Source: CAG-632 sp963626805
GTDB taxonomy: Bacteria; Bacillota; Clostridia; Lachnospirales; Lachnospiraceae
Direction of reading: 5' to 3'
DNA: 64,000 nt
Assembly (NCBI GenBank): GCA_963626805.1
Contig: CAVFXS010000009.1
Location: forward strand, 1 to 64,000
Numbering within the stretch: position 1 is the stretch's first letter; each line of letters starts with the position of its first letter. A program made the position numbers and the translations under genes. Under the pieces are notes generated by a model. It made no database searches, was not told the DNA's origin, and saw only the letters and a program-made list of their open reading frames with translations. Shown one piece after another: positions 17,480 through 25,919 of the stretch.

Positions 17480-17508
17480 TTGCAAAAATCGTTGGAATAT
17501 GCTAAGAT
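17480..17508 (+). promoter_or_regulatory. Promoter of the butyrate (thl-etfA) operon
   Basis: TTGCAA (17480-17485), 17 bp, TAAGAT (17503-17508). The leader to the thl ATG is about 75 nt. Confidence 0.7.
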
Positions 17509-17525
17509 GCACATAGCTTATGTGC
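17509..17525. promoter_or_regulatory. Inverted repeat at the thl transcription start
   Basis: GCACATA-GCT-TATGTGC, a perfect 7-bp inverted repeat directly after the -10 hexamer, in the place of an operator. It does not match the Rex consensus (TTGTTAA-N4-TTAACAA) common near such operons. It could alternatively form a 5' stabilising hairpin on the mRNA. Confidence 0.45.
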
Positions 17526-17588
17526 AGGCTTACTGCATATAAACCGTGCAGACATGCATGAAAAAGAATAATGGAGGATGATTGTATT

Positions 17589-18770
17589 ATGTCAAAGAAA
17601 GTTGTTTTAGCAGGCGCATGCCGTACAGCAATCGGAACCATGGGTGGTCAGTTAAGCACTGTGCCAGCAGCAGAATTAGGTTCAATTGTTATTAAGGAAG
17701 CATTAAATCGTGCAGGAGTAGCACCAGAGCAGGTTGATCAGGTATATATGGGATGTGTTATTCAGGCTGGTCAGGGCCAGAATGTAGCTCGTCAGGCATC
17801 TATCAAGGCAGGTCTGCCAATCGAAGTTCCAGCAGTTACTATCAATGTTGTATGTGGTTCAGGTCTGAACTGTGTAAATATGGCAGCACAGATGATCATG
17901 GCAGGAGATGCTGACATCGTTGTTGCGGGTGGTATGGAGAATATGTCTATGGCTCCTTACGCATTAAAGCAGGCTCGTTTTGGTTACAGAATGGGTAACA
18001 ATACCGTAGTTGACACAATGGTAAATGATGCATTATGGGATGCATTCAACAACTATCATATGGGTATTACCGCAGAGAACGTAGCAGAGAAGTATGGTAT
18101 TACAAGAGAAGAGCTTGACAAGTTCGCAGCATGGAGCCAGCAGAAGTGTGAGGCAGCTATGAAGGCCGGTAAGTTCAAGGATGAGATCGTTCCTGTAGAA
18201 GTTAAGAAAAAGAAGGAAACCGTTATCGTAGATACAGATGAAGGCCCACGTCCTGGCACAACCGCTGAGAGCATTGCAAGACTTCGTCCTGCATTTAAGC
18301 CAGACGGTATCGTAACAGCAGCGAACTCATCAGGTATCAATGATGGTGCAGCCGCAATCGTTGTTATGAGCGAAGAGAAGGCTAAGGAATTAGGCGTAAC
18401 TCCTATGGCTACATTCGTAGCTGGTGCATTAGGCGGTGTTGATCCGGCTATCATGGGTGTTGGCCCTGTTGCAGCTACCAACAAGGTAATGGCTAAGACC
18501 GGTATGAAGATTGATGACTTCGATCTGATCGAGGCAAATGAAGCATTCGCTGCTCAGTCAATCGCGGTTCAGAAGGACTTAGGTTTTAAGGATGAAGTCC
18601 TGAACGTAAATGGTGGTGCAATCGCACTTGGCCATCCGGTAGGAGCTTCTGGATGCCGTATCCTGGTTACACTGTTACATGAGATGCAGAAGAGAGATGC
18701 CAAGACTGGTCTGGCTACCTTATGTATCGGCGGTGGTATGGGTTGTGCAACCATCGTAAAGCGTGATTAA
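17589..18770 (+). CDS. thl: Acetyl-CoA acetyltransferase (thiolase)
   Basis: Condenses two acetyl-CoA to acetoacetyl-CoA, the entry step of butyrate synthesis. Product 393 aa. The nucleophilic Cys is in NVVCGSGLNCV near residue 88, the His in GHPVGASG near 350 and the second catalytic Cys in GGGMGCATI near the C-terminus. Start at 17589 is chosen because GGAGG lies upstream and the protein then begins MSKKVVLAGACRTAIG; the ATG at 17571 overlaps that ribosome binding site. It is the first gene of a six-gene operon and uses codons typical of high expression (GGT, GCA, AAG), like the next five genes. Confidence 0.97.
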   Translation: MSKKVVLAGACRTAIGTMGGQLSTVPAAELGSIVIKEALNRAGVAPEQVDQVYMGCVIQAGQGQNVARQASIKAGLPIEVPAVTINVVCGSGLNCVNMAAQMIMAGDADIVVAGGMENMSMAPYALKQARFGYRMGNNTVVDTMVNDALWDAFNNYHMGITAENVAEKYGITREELDKFAAWSQQKCEAAMKAGKFKDEIVPVEVKKKKETVIVDTDEGPRPGTTAESIARLRPAFKPDGIVTAANSSGINDGAAAIVVMSEEKAKELGVTPMATFVAGALGGVDPAIMGVGPVAATNKVMAKTGMKIDDFDLIEANEAFAAQSIAVQKDLGFKDEVLNVNGGAIALGHPVGASGCRILVTLLHEMQKRDAKTGLATLCIGGGMGCATIVKRD

Positions 18771-18805
18771 TCCAGCTGAAAATACAGAAAAAGGAGAAAA
18801 CGTAG

Positions 18806-19591
18806 ATGGAATTCATAACATATGAGCAGGAAGGACAGGTTGGTATTATTACTATCAATCGTCCAAAGGCATTAAATGCATTAAACAGTCAGGTACTGGA
18901 AGAAATCGAAGCTGCATTTAAGGCAATCGATCTGGATGCTGTACGTGCAGTGATTCTGACCGGCGCTGGCGAGAAGTCATTCGTAGCAGGTGCAGATATC
19001 GGTGAGATGTCTACCCTGACAAAGGCAGAGGGTGAAGCATTCGGAAAGAAGGGTAACGATGTATTCCGTATGATCGAGACCTTCCCGATCCCTGTAATTG
19101 CAGCAGTAAACGGTTTTGCATTAGGCGGCGGCTGCGAGATTTCCATGAGCTGTGATATTCGTATCTGCTCAGAGAATGCAGTATTCGGTCAGCCGGAAGT
19201 TGGCCTCGGAATCACACCTGGATTTGGTGGTACTCAGAGACTGGCTCGTCTGGTAGGTTCTGGTATGGCTAAGCAGATGATCTATACAGCCAGAAACATC
19301 AAGGCTGATGAGGCATTCAGAATTGGTCTTGTAAATGCAGTATATCCACAGGAAGAGTTAATGGCAGCTGCAAAGAAGATGGCAGCAGGCATTGCAAAGA
19401 ACGCTCCAATCGCAGTTCGTGCATGCAAGAAGGCAATTAACGATGGTCTGGAAGCAGATATGGATGATGCAATCGTAATCGAAGAGAAGCTGTTCGGCAG
19501 CTGCTTTGAGACAGAGGATCAGAAGTACGGCATGGCATTCTTCCTGGACAAGAACAAGGAAAAGGTAAAGGAACCATTCCAGAATAAGTAA
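18806..19591 (+). CDS. crt: 3-hydroxybutyryl-CoA dehydratase (crotonase)
   Basis: Dehydrates 3-hydroxybutyryl-CoA to crotonyl-CoA. The 261-aa length is standard. The enoyl-CoA hydratase fold is shown by the CoA-binding KSFVAGADIGEM, the oxyanion-hole GFALGGGCEISMSCD and the catalytic glutamates in GCE and PEVGLGITPGFGGTQRL. AAGGAG precedes the ATG. It lies 35 bp after thl and 88 bp before hbd; the latter gap holds a strong hairpin. Confidence 0.96.
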   Translation: MEFITYEQEGQVGIITINRPKALNALNSQVLEEIEAAFKAIDLDAVRAVILTGAGEKSFVAGADIGEMSTLTKAEGEAFGKKGNDVFRMIETFPIPVIAAVNGFALGGGCEISMSCDIRICSENAVFGQPEVGLGITPGFGGTQRLARLVGSGMAKQMIYTARNIKADEAFRIGLVNAVYPQEELMAAAKKMAAGIAKNAPIAVRACKKAINDGLEADMDDAIVIEEKLFGSCFETEDQKYGMAFFLDKNKEKVKEPFQNK

Positions 19592-19604
19592 TATTGATAA
19601 ACTG

Positions 19605-19652
19605 TCCGGTGGCTTTCCCGGATTCTGAAGAGAGTCGGGGAAGCTGACCGGA
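19605..19652 (+). promoter_or_regulatory. Intercistronic hairpin between crt and hbd
   Basis: Arms TCCGGT/ACCGGA and CTTTCCCGGATTCT/AGAGTCGGGGAAG enclose a GAAG loop, with a small gg/ctg internal loop and G-U pairs: about 19-20 paired positions. It lacks a following U-tract, so termination is unlikely; an mRNA processing or stability element that sets different amounts of the thl-crt and hbd-bcd-etf transcript halves is plausible. Confidence 0.6.
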
Positions 19653-19679
19653 TGAAATATAAGTTAGGAGGACAAAAAC

Positions 19680-20552
19680 ATGAAGGTTGGCGTAATTGGT
19701 GCAGGTACCATGGGCCAGGGCATTGCTAAGGCATTTGCAATGGTTGACGGTTATGAAGTAGCTCTTTGCGATATTAAGCAGGAGTGGGCACAGGGTGGTA
19801 AGGACAAGATTGCAAAAGGTTATGCAAGACTTGTTGAAAAAGGCAAAATGACTCAGGAGAAGGTTGATAGTATTCTGGCAAGCATCACTCCAGGTCTGAA
19901 GGAAGATCTTTGCGCAGACTGCGACCTGATCGTAGAAGCAGCATTCGAGGATATGCAGGTAAAGAAGACTACATTTTCTGAGTTAGATAAGATTGCAAAG
20001 CCAGAGTGCATTTTCGCATCCAATACATCTTCTCTGTCTATTACAGAAATCGGAAATGGTCTTACCCGTCCTATGATCGGTATGCATTTCTTTAATCCGG
20101 CTGACAGAATGAAGTTAGTTGAGGTAATTGCCGGTGTAAATACTCCACAGGAGACTGTAGATCAGATCATTAAGATTTCAGAAGAGATCGGTAAGACACC
20201 TGTACAGGTTAATGAGGCAGCAGGTTTCGTTGTAAACAGAATTCTGATCCCAATGATCAACGAAGCAGCATTTATCAAGATGGAAGGTGTATCTGACATC
20301 GCTGGTATTGATGCAGCTATGAAGCTTGGTGCAAATCATCCGATGGGACCTCTGGAGCTTGGTGATTTCGTAGGTTTGGATATCTGCCTAGCTATCATGG
20401 ATGTTCTTTATAAAGAAACAGGTGACAGCAAGTATCGTGCATGTCCATTACTTCGTAAGATGGTTCGTGGCGGTAACCTTGGTGTTAAGAGTGGTAAGGG
20501 ATTCTACGTATACAACGCAGACCGTACAAAGACACCTGTTGATGCTCAGTAG
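19680..20552 (+). CDS. hbd: 3-hydroxybutyryl-CoA dehydrogenase
   Basis: Reduces acetoacetyl-CoA to (S)-3-hydroxybutyryl-CoA with NAD(P)H. Product 290 aa. The Rossmann motif GAGTMGQGIAKAF lies at residues 7-19; the catalytic His is in GMHFFNPADRMKLVEV, and the C-terminal domain has the typical NRILIPMINEA and LGANHPMGPLELGDFVGLD. AGGAGG lies 8 nt before the ATG. Gene order thl-crt-hbd-bcd-etfB-etfA is one of the standard Lachnospiraceae arrangements. Confidence 0.97.
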   Translation: MKVGVIGAGTMGQGIAKAFAMVDGYEVALCDIKQEWAQGGKDKIAKGYARLVEKGKMTQEKVDSILASITPGLKEDLCADCDLIVEAAFEDMQVKKTTFSELDKIAKPECIFASNTSSLSITEIGNGLTRPMIGMHFFNPADRMKLVEVIAGVNTPQETVDQIIKISEEIGKTPVQVNEAAGFVVNRILIPMINEAAFIKMEGVSDIAGIDAAMKLGANHPMGPLELGDFVGLDICLAIMDVLYKETGDSKYRACPLLRKMVRGGNLGVKSGKGFYVYNADRTKTPVDAQ

Positions 20553-20590
20553 AATATGAGTATTACAAAATAATATGGAGGAATAAAACA

Positions 20591-21757
20591 ATGGATTTTA
20601 CTTTGGACAAGAAATATGAGATGGCGCAGACCTTATTCAGAGAGTTTGCACAGAATGAAGTAAAGCCACTTGCACAGGAAATTGATGAGAATCATAGATT
20701 CCCAAGAGAGACCGTTGATAAGATGGCAAAGTATGGTTTCTTAGGTATTCCGGTTGCAAAGGAAGATGGCGGACAGGGTTGTGACCCATTGACATACGTT
20801 ATGTGTGTTGAGGAATTATCAAAGGTTTGTGGTACTACAGGTGTTATTGTATCTGCACATACGTCATTATGCGTAGATCCAATCCAGACATTTGGTACTC
20901 CTGCTCAGAAGGCTAAGTATCTGCCGGATTTAGCTTCAGGACGTAAGCTTGGTGCATTCGGTTTAACTGAGCCAGGCGCCGGTACAGATGCACAGGGACA
21001 GCAGACAAAGGCTGTTTTAGATGGTGATGAGTGGGTATTAAACGGATCTAAGTGCTTTATTACAAATGGTAAGGAAGCAGATGTATATATCATCATCGCA
21101 GTAACCGGTACTGTTGAGAAGCGTGGCAGAAAGCAGAAGGAAATTTCTGCATTTATCGTAGAAAAGGGTACTCCTGGATTTACATTCGGCACCAAGGAAA
21201 ACAAGATGGGTATCTGTGCTTCTTCTACCTACGAGCTGATCTTTACAGATTGCCGTATTCCAAAGGACAACCTGTTAGGTGCTAAGGGTAAGGGCTTTGG
21301 TATTGCTATGCATACACTGGATGGCGGCCGTATCGGTATCGCTGCTCAGGCTCTTGGTATTGCAGAAGGCGCACTGGAGACAACCATTAACTACGTTAAG
21401 GAAAGAAAGCAGTTTGGTCGTTCAATCGCACAGTTCCAGAATACACAGTTCCAGTTAGCAGATATGGCTACAAAGGTAGAGGCTGCTAAGATGCTGGTAT
21501 ACAAGGCTGCTATGAAGAAGGCTCAGTATCAGCAGGATCATAAGACTTCTTACTCTGTTGAAGCTGCTATGGCTAAGCTGTGTGCTGCTGAAGTAGCTAT
21601 GGAAGTAACTACAAAGTGTGTACAGTTACACGGTGGTTATGGTTACATCAAGGAATATGATGTAGAACGTATGATGCGTGATGCTAAGATTACAGAAATC
21701 TACGAAGGTACTTCAGAAGTACAGCGTATGGTTATTTCTGCAAACTTATTAAAGTAA
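20591..21757 (+). CDS. bcd: Butyryl-CoA dehydrogenase
   Basis: Acyl-CoA dehydrogenase that reduces crotonyl-CoA to butyryl-CoA; with EtfAB it couples this to reduction of ferredoxin by electron bifurcation. Product 388 aa. Family motifs are present: FGLTEPGAGTDA, the FAD segment GGRIGIAAQALGIAEGA, KERKQFG, and the C-terminal HGGYGYIKEYDVERMMRDAK with the catalytic Glu in IYEGTSEVQRM. A ribosome binding site GGAGG precedes the ATG. The etfB GTG follows 13 bp after the stop. Confidence 0.97.
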   Translation: MDFTLDKKYEMAQTLFREFAQNEVKPLAQEIDENHRFPRETVDKMAKYGFLGIPVAKEDGGQGCDPLTYVMCVEELSKVCGTTGVIVSAHTSLCVDPIQTFGTPAQKAKYLPDLASGRKLGAFGLTEPGAGTDAQGQQTKAVLDGDEWVLNGSKCFITNGKEADVYIIIAVTGTVEKRGRKQKEISAFIVEKGTPGFTFGTKENKMGICASSTYELIFTDCRIPKDNLLGAKGKGFGIAMHTLDGGRIGIAAQALGIAEGALETTINYVKERKQFGRSIAQFQNTQFQLADMATKVEAAKMLVYKAAMKKAQYQQDHKTSYSVEAAMAKLCAAEVAMEVTTKCVQLHGGYGYIKEYDVERMMRDAKITEIYEGTSEVQRMVISANLLK

Positions 21758-21770
21758 GGAGGTACTTAAC

Positions 21771-22556
21771 GTGAAGGTTATAGTTTGTATAAAGCAGGTA
21801 CCTGATACAAAGGGTGGCGTACAGTTTAACCCAGATGGTACATTAAACAGAGCAGCAATGCTTACAATTATGAATCCGGATGATAAAGCTGGTCTGGAAG
21901 CAGCACTTCGCTTAAAGGATCAGTATGGTGCAGAGGTTACAGTTCTTACCATGGGTCTTCCAAAGGCAGCTGATGTTTTACAGGAAGCAATCGCTATGGG
22001 TGCTGACAAGGGTATTCTGGTAACAGATCGTGTACTTGGTGGTGCTGATACCTGGGCTACTTCTACTACCATTGCCGGAGCTTTAAGAAAATTAGATTAC
22101 GATCTGATTATTACCGGTCGTCAGGCTATCGATGGTGATACCGCACAGGTTGGCCCGCAGATTGCCGAGCATTTAGGAATCCCTGTAATTTCTTATGCAC
22201 AGGAGATCAAGGTAGATGGTGACAGCGTTGTTGTTAAGCGTCAGTATGATGATGGATATCATATGCTGAAGGCTAAGATGCCATGTCTGGTTACCGCTCT
22301 TTCTGAACTGAATGAGCCTAGATATATGACTCCAGGTGGAATTTTCGATGCTGTAAATGCTGAGATCACAACTCTTGGCAGAGCAGACCTGGTAGATGTA
22401 GATGATTCTAACATCGGTCTGAAGGGCTCTCCAACAAAGATTGCTAAGGCTTCTGATAAGGTAAGAAAGGGTGCCGGTGAGAAGGTTACTCCGGACTCTC
22501 CAGACGAAGCAGTTAGTTACATTGTTGGCAAATTAAAAGATAAGCATGTAATTTAA
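21771..22556 (+). CDS. etfB: Electron transfer flavoprotein subunit beta
   Basis: Partner of EtfA in the Bcd-Etf electron-bifurcating complex. Product 261 aa, starting at GTG with AAGGAGG 8 nt before. Typical beta-subunit motifs: VCIKQVPDT at the N-terminus, NPDDKAGLEAALRLKD, the AMGADKGILVTD strand and TGRQAIDGDTAQVGPQIAEHLG. Twelve bp separate it from etfA. Expression is expected to be strong with the rest of the operon. Confidence 0.96.
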   Translation: MKVIVCIKQVPDTKGGVQFNPDGTLNRAAMLTIMNPDDKAGLEAALRLKDQYGAEVTVLTMGLPKAADVLQEAIAMGADKGILVTDRVLGGADTWATSTTIAGALRKLDYDLIITGRQAIDGDTAQVGPQIAEHLGIPVISYAQEIKVDGDSVVVKRQYDDGYHMLKAKMPCLVTALSELNEPRYMTPGGIFDAVNAEITTLGRADLVDVDDSNIGLKGSPTKIAKASDKVRKGAGEKVTPDSPDEAVSYIVGKLKDKHVI

Positions 22557-22580
22557 TTATAAGGAAAAGTGGTGAATAAA

Positions 22581-23642
22581 ATGGGCGCAATGAACGTAGA
22601 AGAAATGGAAAAGTATAAAGGTGTATTTGTCTTCGCACAGCAGGTAGACAATCAGTTAAGCGGTATTTCTTTCGAGTTGATCGGTGAAGGCAAGAGACTG
22701 GCTGAAAAGTTAAATACACAGGTAACTGCAGTATTGATTGGCTCAGAAGTTTCAGGACTTGTTGATGAACTGGCTGAGTACGGTGCTGACAGAGTTATCG
22801 TAGTTGATGATCCAGAATTAAAGAATTACAGAACAGAGCCATATGCACATGCACTTGCTTCTGTTATCAATGAGTACAAGCCGGAGATCATGCTGGTTGG
22901 TGCTACAGCAATCGGTAGAGATTTAGGTCCTACAGTATCTGCAAGAGTAGCAACCGGTCTGACAGCAGACTGTACATTACTTGAGATTGGTGATTTCCCA
23001 ATCAATCCAATTCCAAATCAGGAGCAGAAGCACAATCAGTTACTGATGACCCGTCCTGCATTTGGTGGTAATACAATCGCAACAATTGCATGTCCGGATA
23101 ATCGTCCTCAGATGGCAACCGTTCGTCCGGGTGTCATGCAGAAGTTAGATCGTGTACCGGGAGCAAAGGCAGAGGTTATTAATTACAACCCAGGCTTCAC
23201 TCCAAACAACAAGTATGTGGAAATTCTTGAGATTTCTAAGGCTGTATCTGATATCAAGGATATCATGGATGCTAAGATCTTAGTATCCGGTGGACGTGGT
23301 GTTGGTTCCGCAGAGAACTTCAAGATGTTAGATGAACTGGCAGAGGTACTTGGCGGTCAGGTATCATGCTCTCGTGCAGTTGTAGATTCCGGTTGGAAGC
23401 CAAAGGAATTACAGGTTGGTCAGACAGGTAAGACTGTACGTCCAAATGTATACTTTGCAATCGGTATTTCCGGAGCTATTCAGCATGTAGCCGGTATGGA
23501 AGAATCTGATATCATTGTTGCAATCAACAAGGATGAGGATGCTCCAATCTTTGATGTAGCTGATTATGGTGTGGTAGGAGATCTGAATAAGATCGTTCCG
23601 GCTTTAACAGCAGCAATTAAGGCAGAGCTTGCGGCTAAATAA
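22581..23642 (+). CDS. etfA: Electron transfer flavoprotein subunit alpha
   Basis: FAD-binding alpha subunit of the Bcd-Etf complex. Product 353 aa. The C-terminal FAD domain is shown by SGGRGVGSAENFKMLDELA, SRAVVDSGW, QVGQTGKTVRPNVYFAIGISGAIQHVAGM and IVAINKDEDAPIFDVADYGVVGDL. GTG codons at 22569/22572 are in frame, but the ATG at 22581 gives better spacing from the AAGGAAAAG ribosome binding site and the usual MGAMNVEE beginning. Last gene of the operon; a terminator follows at 23689-23745. Confidence 0.96.
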   Translation: MGAMNVEEMEKYKGVFVFAQQVDNQLSGISFELIGEGKRLAEKLNTQVTAVLIGSEVSGLVDELAEYGADRVIVVDDPELKNYRTEPYAHALASVINEYKPEIMLVGATAIGRDLGPTVSARVATGLTADCTLLEIGDFPINPIPNQEQKHNQLLMTRPAFGGNTIATIACPDNRPQMATVRPGVMQKLDRVPGAKAEVINYNPGFTPNNKYVEILEISKAVSDIKDIMDAKILVSGGRGVGSAENFKMLDELAEVLGGQVSCSRAVVDSGWKPKELQVGQTGKTVRPNVYFAIGISGAIQHVAGMEESDIIVAINKDEDAPIFDVADYGVVGDLNKIVPALTAAIKAELAAK

Positions 23643-23688
23643 TTTCAGCAGACTTTGAACAAAATATAATACAAAATCCTTTTTACGG

Positions 23689-23745
23689 ACAGGAATATTT
23701 CAGGAGTTGCAATGGAACCCTTGGATATTCCTGTTCTTGTTTTCT
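23689..23745 (+). terminator. Terminator of the butyrate operon
   Basis: ACAGGAATAT (23689-23698) pairs with ATATTCCTGT (23725-23734), loop about 26 nt, followed by TCTTGTTTTC. Confidence 0.7.
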
Positions 23746-23771
23746 ATAGCCGGTTCAGTCGGGTAAAAGGA

Positions 23772-23800
23772 TTGAAAATAAGGGGGAAAGTAAGTATAAT
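23772..23800 (+). promoter_or_regulatory. Promoter of the LTA-synthase-like gene
   Basis: TTGAAA (23772-23777), 17 bp, TATAAT (23795-23800), very close to consensus. It leaves a leader of about 120 nt. Confidence 0.75.
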
Positions 23801-23827
23801 AAGCGATGGGCAATTTGCCAATCGGTC

Positions 23828-23862
23828 TTGTTGAGTGACCTTGTTGAGTAGTTTTGCTGAGT
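23828..23862 (+). repeat. Three 13-bp-phased TTG(T/C)TGAGT direct repeats in a leader
   Basis: TTGTTGAGT at 23828-23836 and 23841-23849, and TTGCTGAGT at 23854-23862, each 13 bp apart, in the untranslated leader of the LTA-synthase-like gene; degenerate copies in T-rich sequence follow up to 23905. Could be protein-binding sites on DNA or RNA, or chance in a T-rich leader. Confidence 0.5.
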
Positions 23863-23927
23863 TTTTCGCTACGGTTTTTTTATTGAGTATTTTTTCTGAG
23901 AGTTTTTTGGAAAGGGTGAGTTCACAT

Positions 23928-25805
23928 ATGAAGAAGTTAAAACAGATGGGGGCAGAGGCATTGACCTGGCTGAAGGCTAATGTGAAAAAGGATGGTCGGG
24001 TCTGGATTGCGATAAGGGCAGTTTTGATTTTGATTCTGGTGTCAGTCTGGTCGTTTCTGATTGTTGAAATATTCTGTATGCATGCTTTTTACAAGATAAA
24101 AACGGATAGAATCGTATGGAATATAATCCTGTATCTGCTGCTGGCAATTATGATCTGGATACCGACGAGAGGGGTGAAATGGACCGGAATTGGACTGATT
24201 GGATTCAGCGGACTGATGGGTTGCATTAATTATTTTGTGATCCTGTTCCGGGGCAATCCGGTATCCTGGGGAGACTTTGCACAGGCACGGACTGCACTTT
24301 CCGTAGCGGGAGGATACAGCTATACATTAAATCGGAATTTCTGGATCGCATTGGTCATGACTGTAGCCGGGATTGCCCTGTGTGCGTTGATGAAGGGGCA
24401 GAAGAAGGAAAAGAGAACTGCCAGACAGTGGCTCTATATGGGAATCGCATATGCGGGTATGATCGGTCTCTGTGTGATCATGATAAACAGCGGTATGTTA
24501 TATAAACGGATTCTGCCGATAAAATGGAATCCATCGATTCAGTCGAGAGCCAATGGGTATCTGCTGTCCTTTATGGCGGATGCAACTAAGGGAAAGGTAC
24601 AGAAACCGAAGGGATATGATCCGGAACAGCTGGAGCAGCTGGCAGAAACTATAACTGTTCAGACCTCTGCACAGGAGACGATGCCGAATATTATTGTGAT
24701 CATGAACGAATCCTTTTCGGATTTAAGTATGCTGAAAGAGATCCGGACAGATCAGGAGTATTTGCCGTATTTTCACAGTCTGACCGAGGATACCATATAT
24801 GGGAATCTTTATGTTTCACCGTATGGAGGAAATACGGTATATTCAGAGTATGAATTTCTGACCGGTAACAGTATGACCAGCCTTCCGGTCGGTGTCGTTC
24901 CGTATACGAATTATATTCATGGGGATAAAGTGCCGTCTCTGGCATGGACATTGAAGGAACAGGAGGTTCCGTATCAGACGGTTGCAATTCATCCGTATGA
25001 TAAGGCAGGATATAACCGGGTTGTGGTCTATAAGAGCTTTGGCTTTGATGACTTTATTACCTTGGACGATTTCGGAGAATGTGAGATCGACCGGAAATAC
25101 ATATCAGATCAGGATGATTATGAGAAGCTGATCGATATATTTGAACATAAAGAAGAAGGACAGCCAATGTTTATTTTTAATGTCACCATGCAGAATCACG
25201 GTGGGTACGGTGAAAAAGTTTATGATATGAAGGAAAAGGTTCGGGCACTGGATTATAAAGGGGGTACGGATCTGGACGAGTATCTTTCCTGCATTAAGGA
25301 GTCGGACACTGCACTGGAATATCTGATCAATTATTTTGAAAAGGTGGATGAACCGACCATTATTCTGATGTTTGGAGACCATCAGCCAAGGCTGTCCGAT
25401 CGATTTTATGATATGGTTTATGGAAAGGATTCGGATGAGCTGACAGAGGAAGAACAGCGGAAAAAGCATATAGTACCGTTTGTGATGTGGTCGAATTATC
25501 AGGATCTCGGTGGACAGTATGTAGAAGCCATTTCCACGAATTATCTCGCAACCTTGTTAATGGACCAGACCGGAGTCGAGCAGACAAAGCATCAGCAGTT
25601 CTTAAAGAAGCTGCATCAGGAATATCCGGTACTGTCGCTTGCAGGTGTGAAGACTGCAGATGGAACGTGGACGACGACAGAAGTGCTGGAAGAACAGGGG
25701 AATACCACGCTGGACTTATATGAACAGTTACAGTATAACGATCTGTTCGGGAAGAATAACCGAGTGGATGAGTGGTTTTATCCACAGACGGAGAGCGCAG
25801 AGTAA
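23928..25805 (+). CDS. LTA synthase family membrane sulfatase-fold protein
   Basis: A 625-aa membrane enzyme of the LtaS/phosphoglycerol transferase group, which transfers glycerol phosphate from phosphatidylglycerol onto envelope glycans. About five transmembrane helices occupy residues ~20-190. The extracellular sulfatase-like domain starts near residue 250 with the metal-binding IIVIMNESFSDLSM (Glu near 259); the nucleophile Thr is in GGNTVYSEYEFLTG near 300, with FGDHQPRL near 481 providing further metal ligands. The ATG at 23928 follows AAGGGTGAG; the frame is open upstream to a TTG at 23835, but that start has no ribosome binding site. Whether it makes type I lipoteichoic acid or another polymer cannot be told. 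Confidence 0.85.
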   Translation: MKKLKQMGAEALTWLKANVKKDGRVWIAIRAVLILILVSVWSFLIVEIFCMHAFYKIKTDRIVWNIILYLLLAIMIWIPTRGVKWTGIGLIGFSGLMGCINYFVILFRGNPVSWGDFAQARTALSVAGGYSYTLNRNFWIALVMTVAGIALCALMKGQKKEKRTARQWLYMGIAYAGMIGLCVIMINSGMLYKRILPIKWNPSIQSRANGYLLSFMADATKGKVQKPKGYDPEQLEQLAETITVQTSAQETMPNIIVIMNESFSDLSMLKEIRTDQEYLPYFHSLTEDTIYGNLYVSPYGGNTVYSEYEFLTGNSMTSLPVGVVPYTNYIHGDKVPSLAWTLKEQEVPYQTVAIHPYDKAGYNRVVVYKSFGFDDFITLDDFGECEIDRKYISDQDDYEKLIDIFEHKEEGQPMFIFNVTMQNHGGYGEKVYDMKEKVRALDYKGGTDLDEYLSCIKESDTALEYLINYFEKVDEPTIILMFGDHQPRLSDRFYDMVYGKDSDELTEEEQRKKHIVPFVMWSNYQDLGGQYVEAISTNYLATLLMDQTGVEQTKHQQFLKKLHQEYPVLSLAGVKTADGTWTTTEVLEEQGNTTLDLYEQLQYNDLFGKNNRVDEWFYPQTESAE

Positions 25806-25834
25806 AGAGAATATACTTATAAAAAAAGACTTAT

Positions 25835-25878
25835 AGCCAAAAAAAGCTATGGACGAATGATCCATAGCTTTTTTGGCT
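25835..25878. terminator. Bidirectional terminator between the LtaS-like gene and buk
   Basis: AGCCAAAAAAAGCTATGG faces CCATAGCTTTTTTGGCT with a 9-nt loop. The A/T run inside both arms gives a U-tract on either strand, fitting the convergent genes. Confidence 0.9.
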
Positions 25879-25919
25879 TGTACTTATCTATACGCATGCT
25901 TTATGCATATCTGTATGAA

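Noticed and set aside
17397..17588. Rex-binding site before the butyrate operon.
   Set aside because: No TTGTTAA-N4-TTAACAA-like sequence; the palindrome present has a different sequence.
23835..23927. Upstream in-frame extension of the LTA-synthase-like protein from a TTG.
   Set aside because: No ribosome binding site; the region contains direct repeats and T-runs typical of a leader; the ATG at 23928 is well placed.
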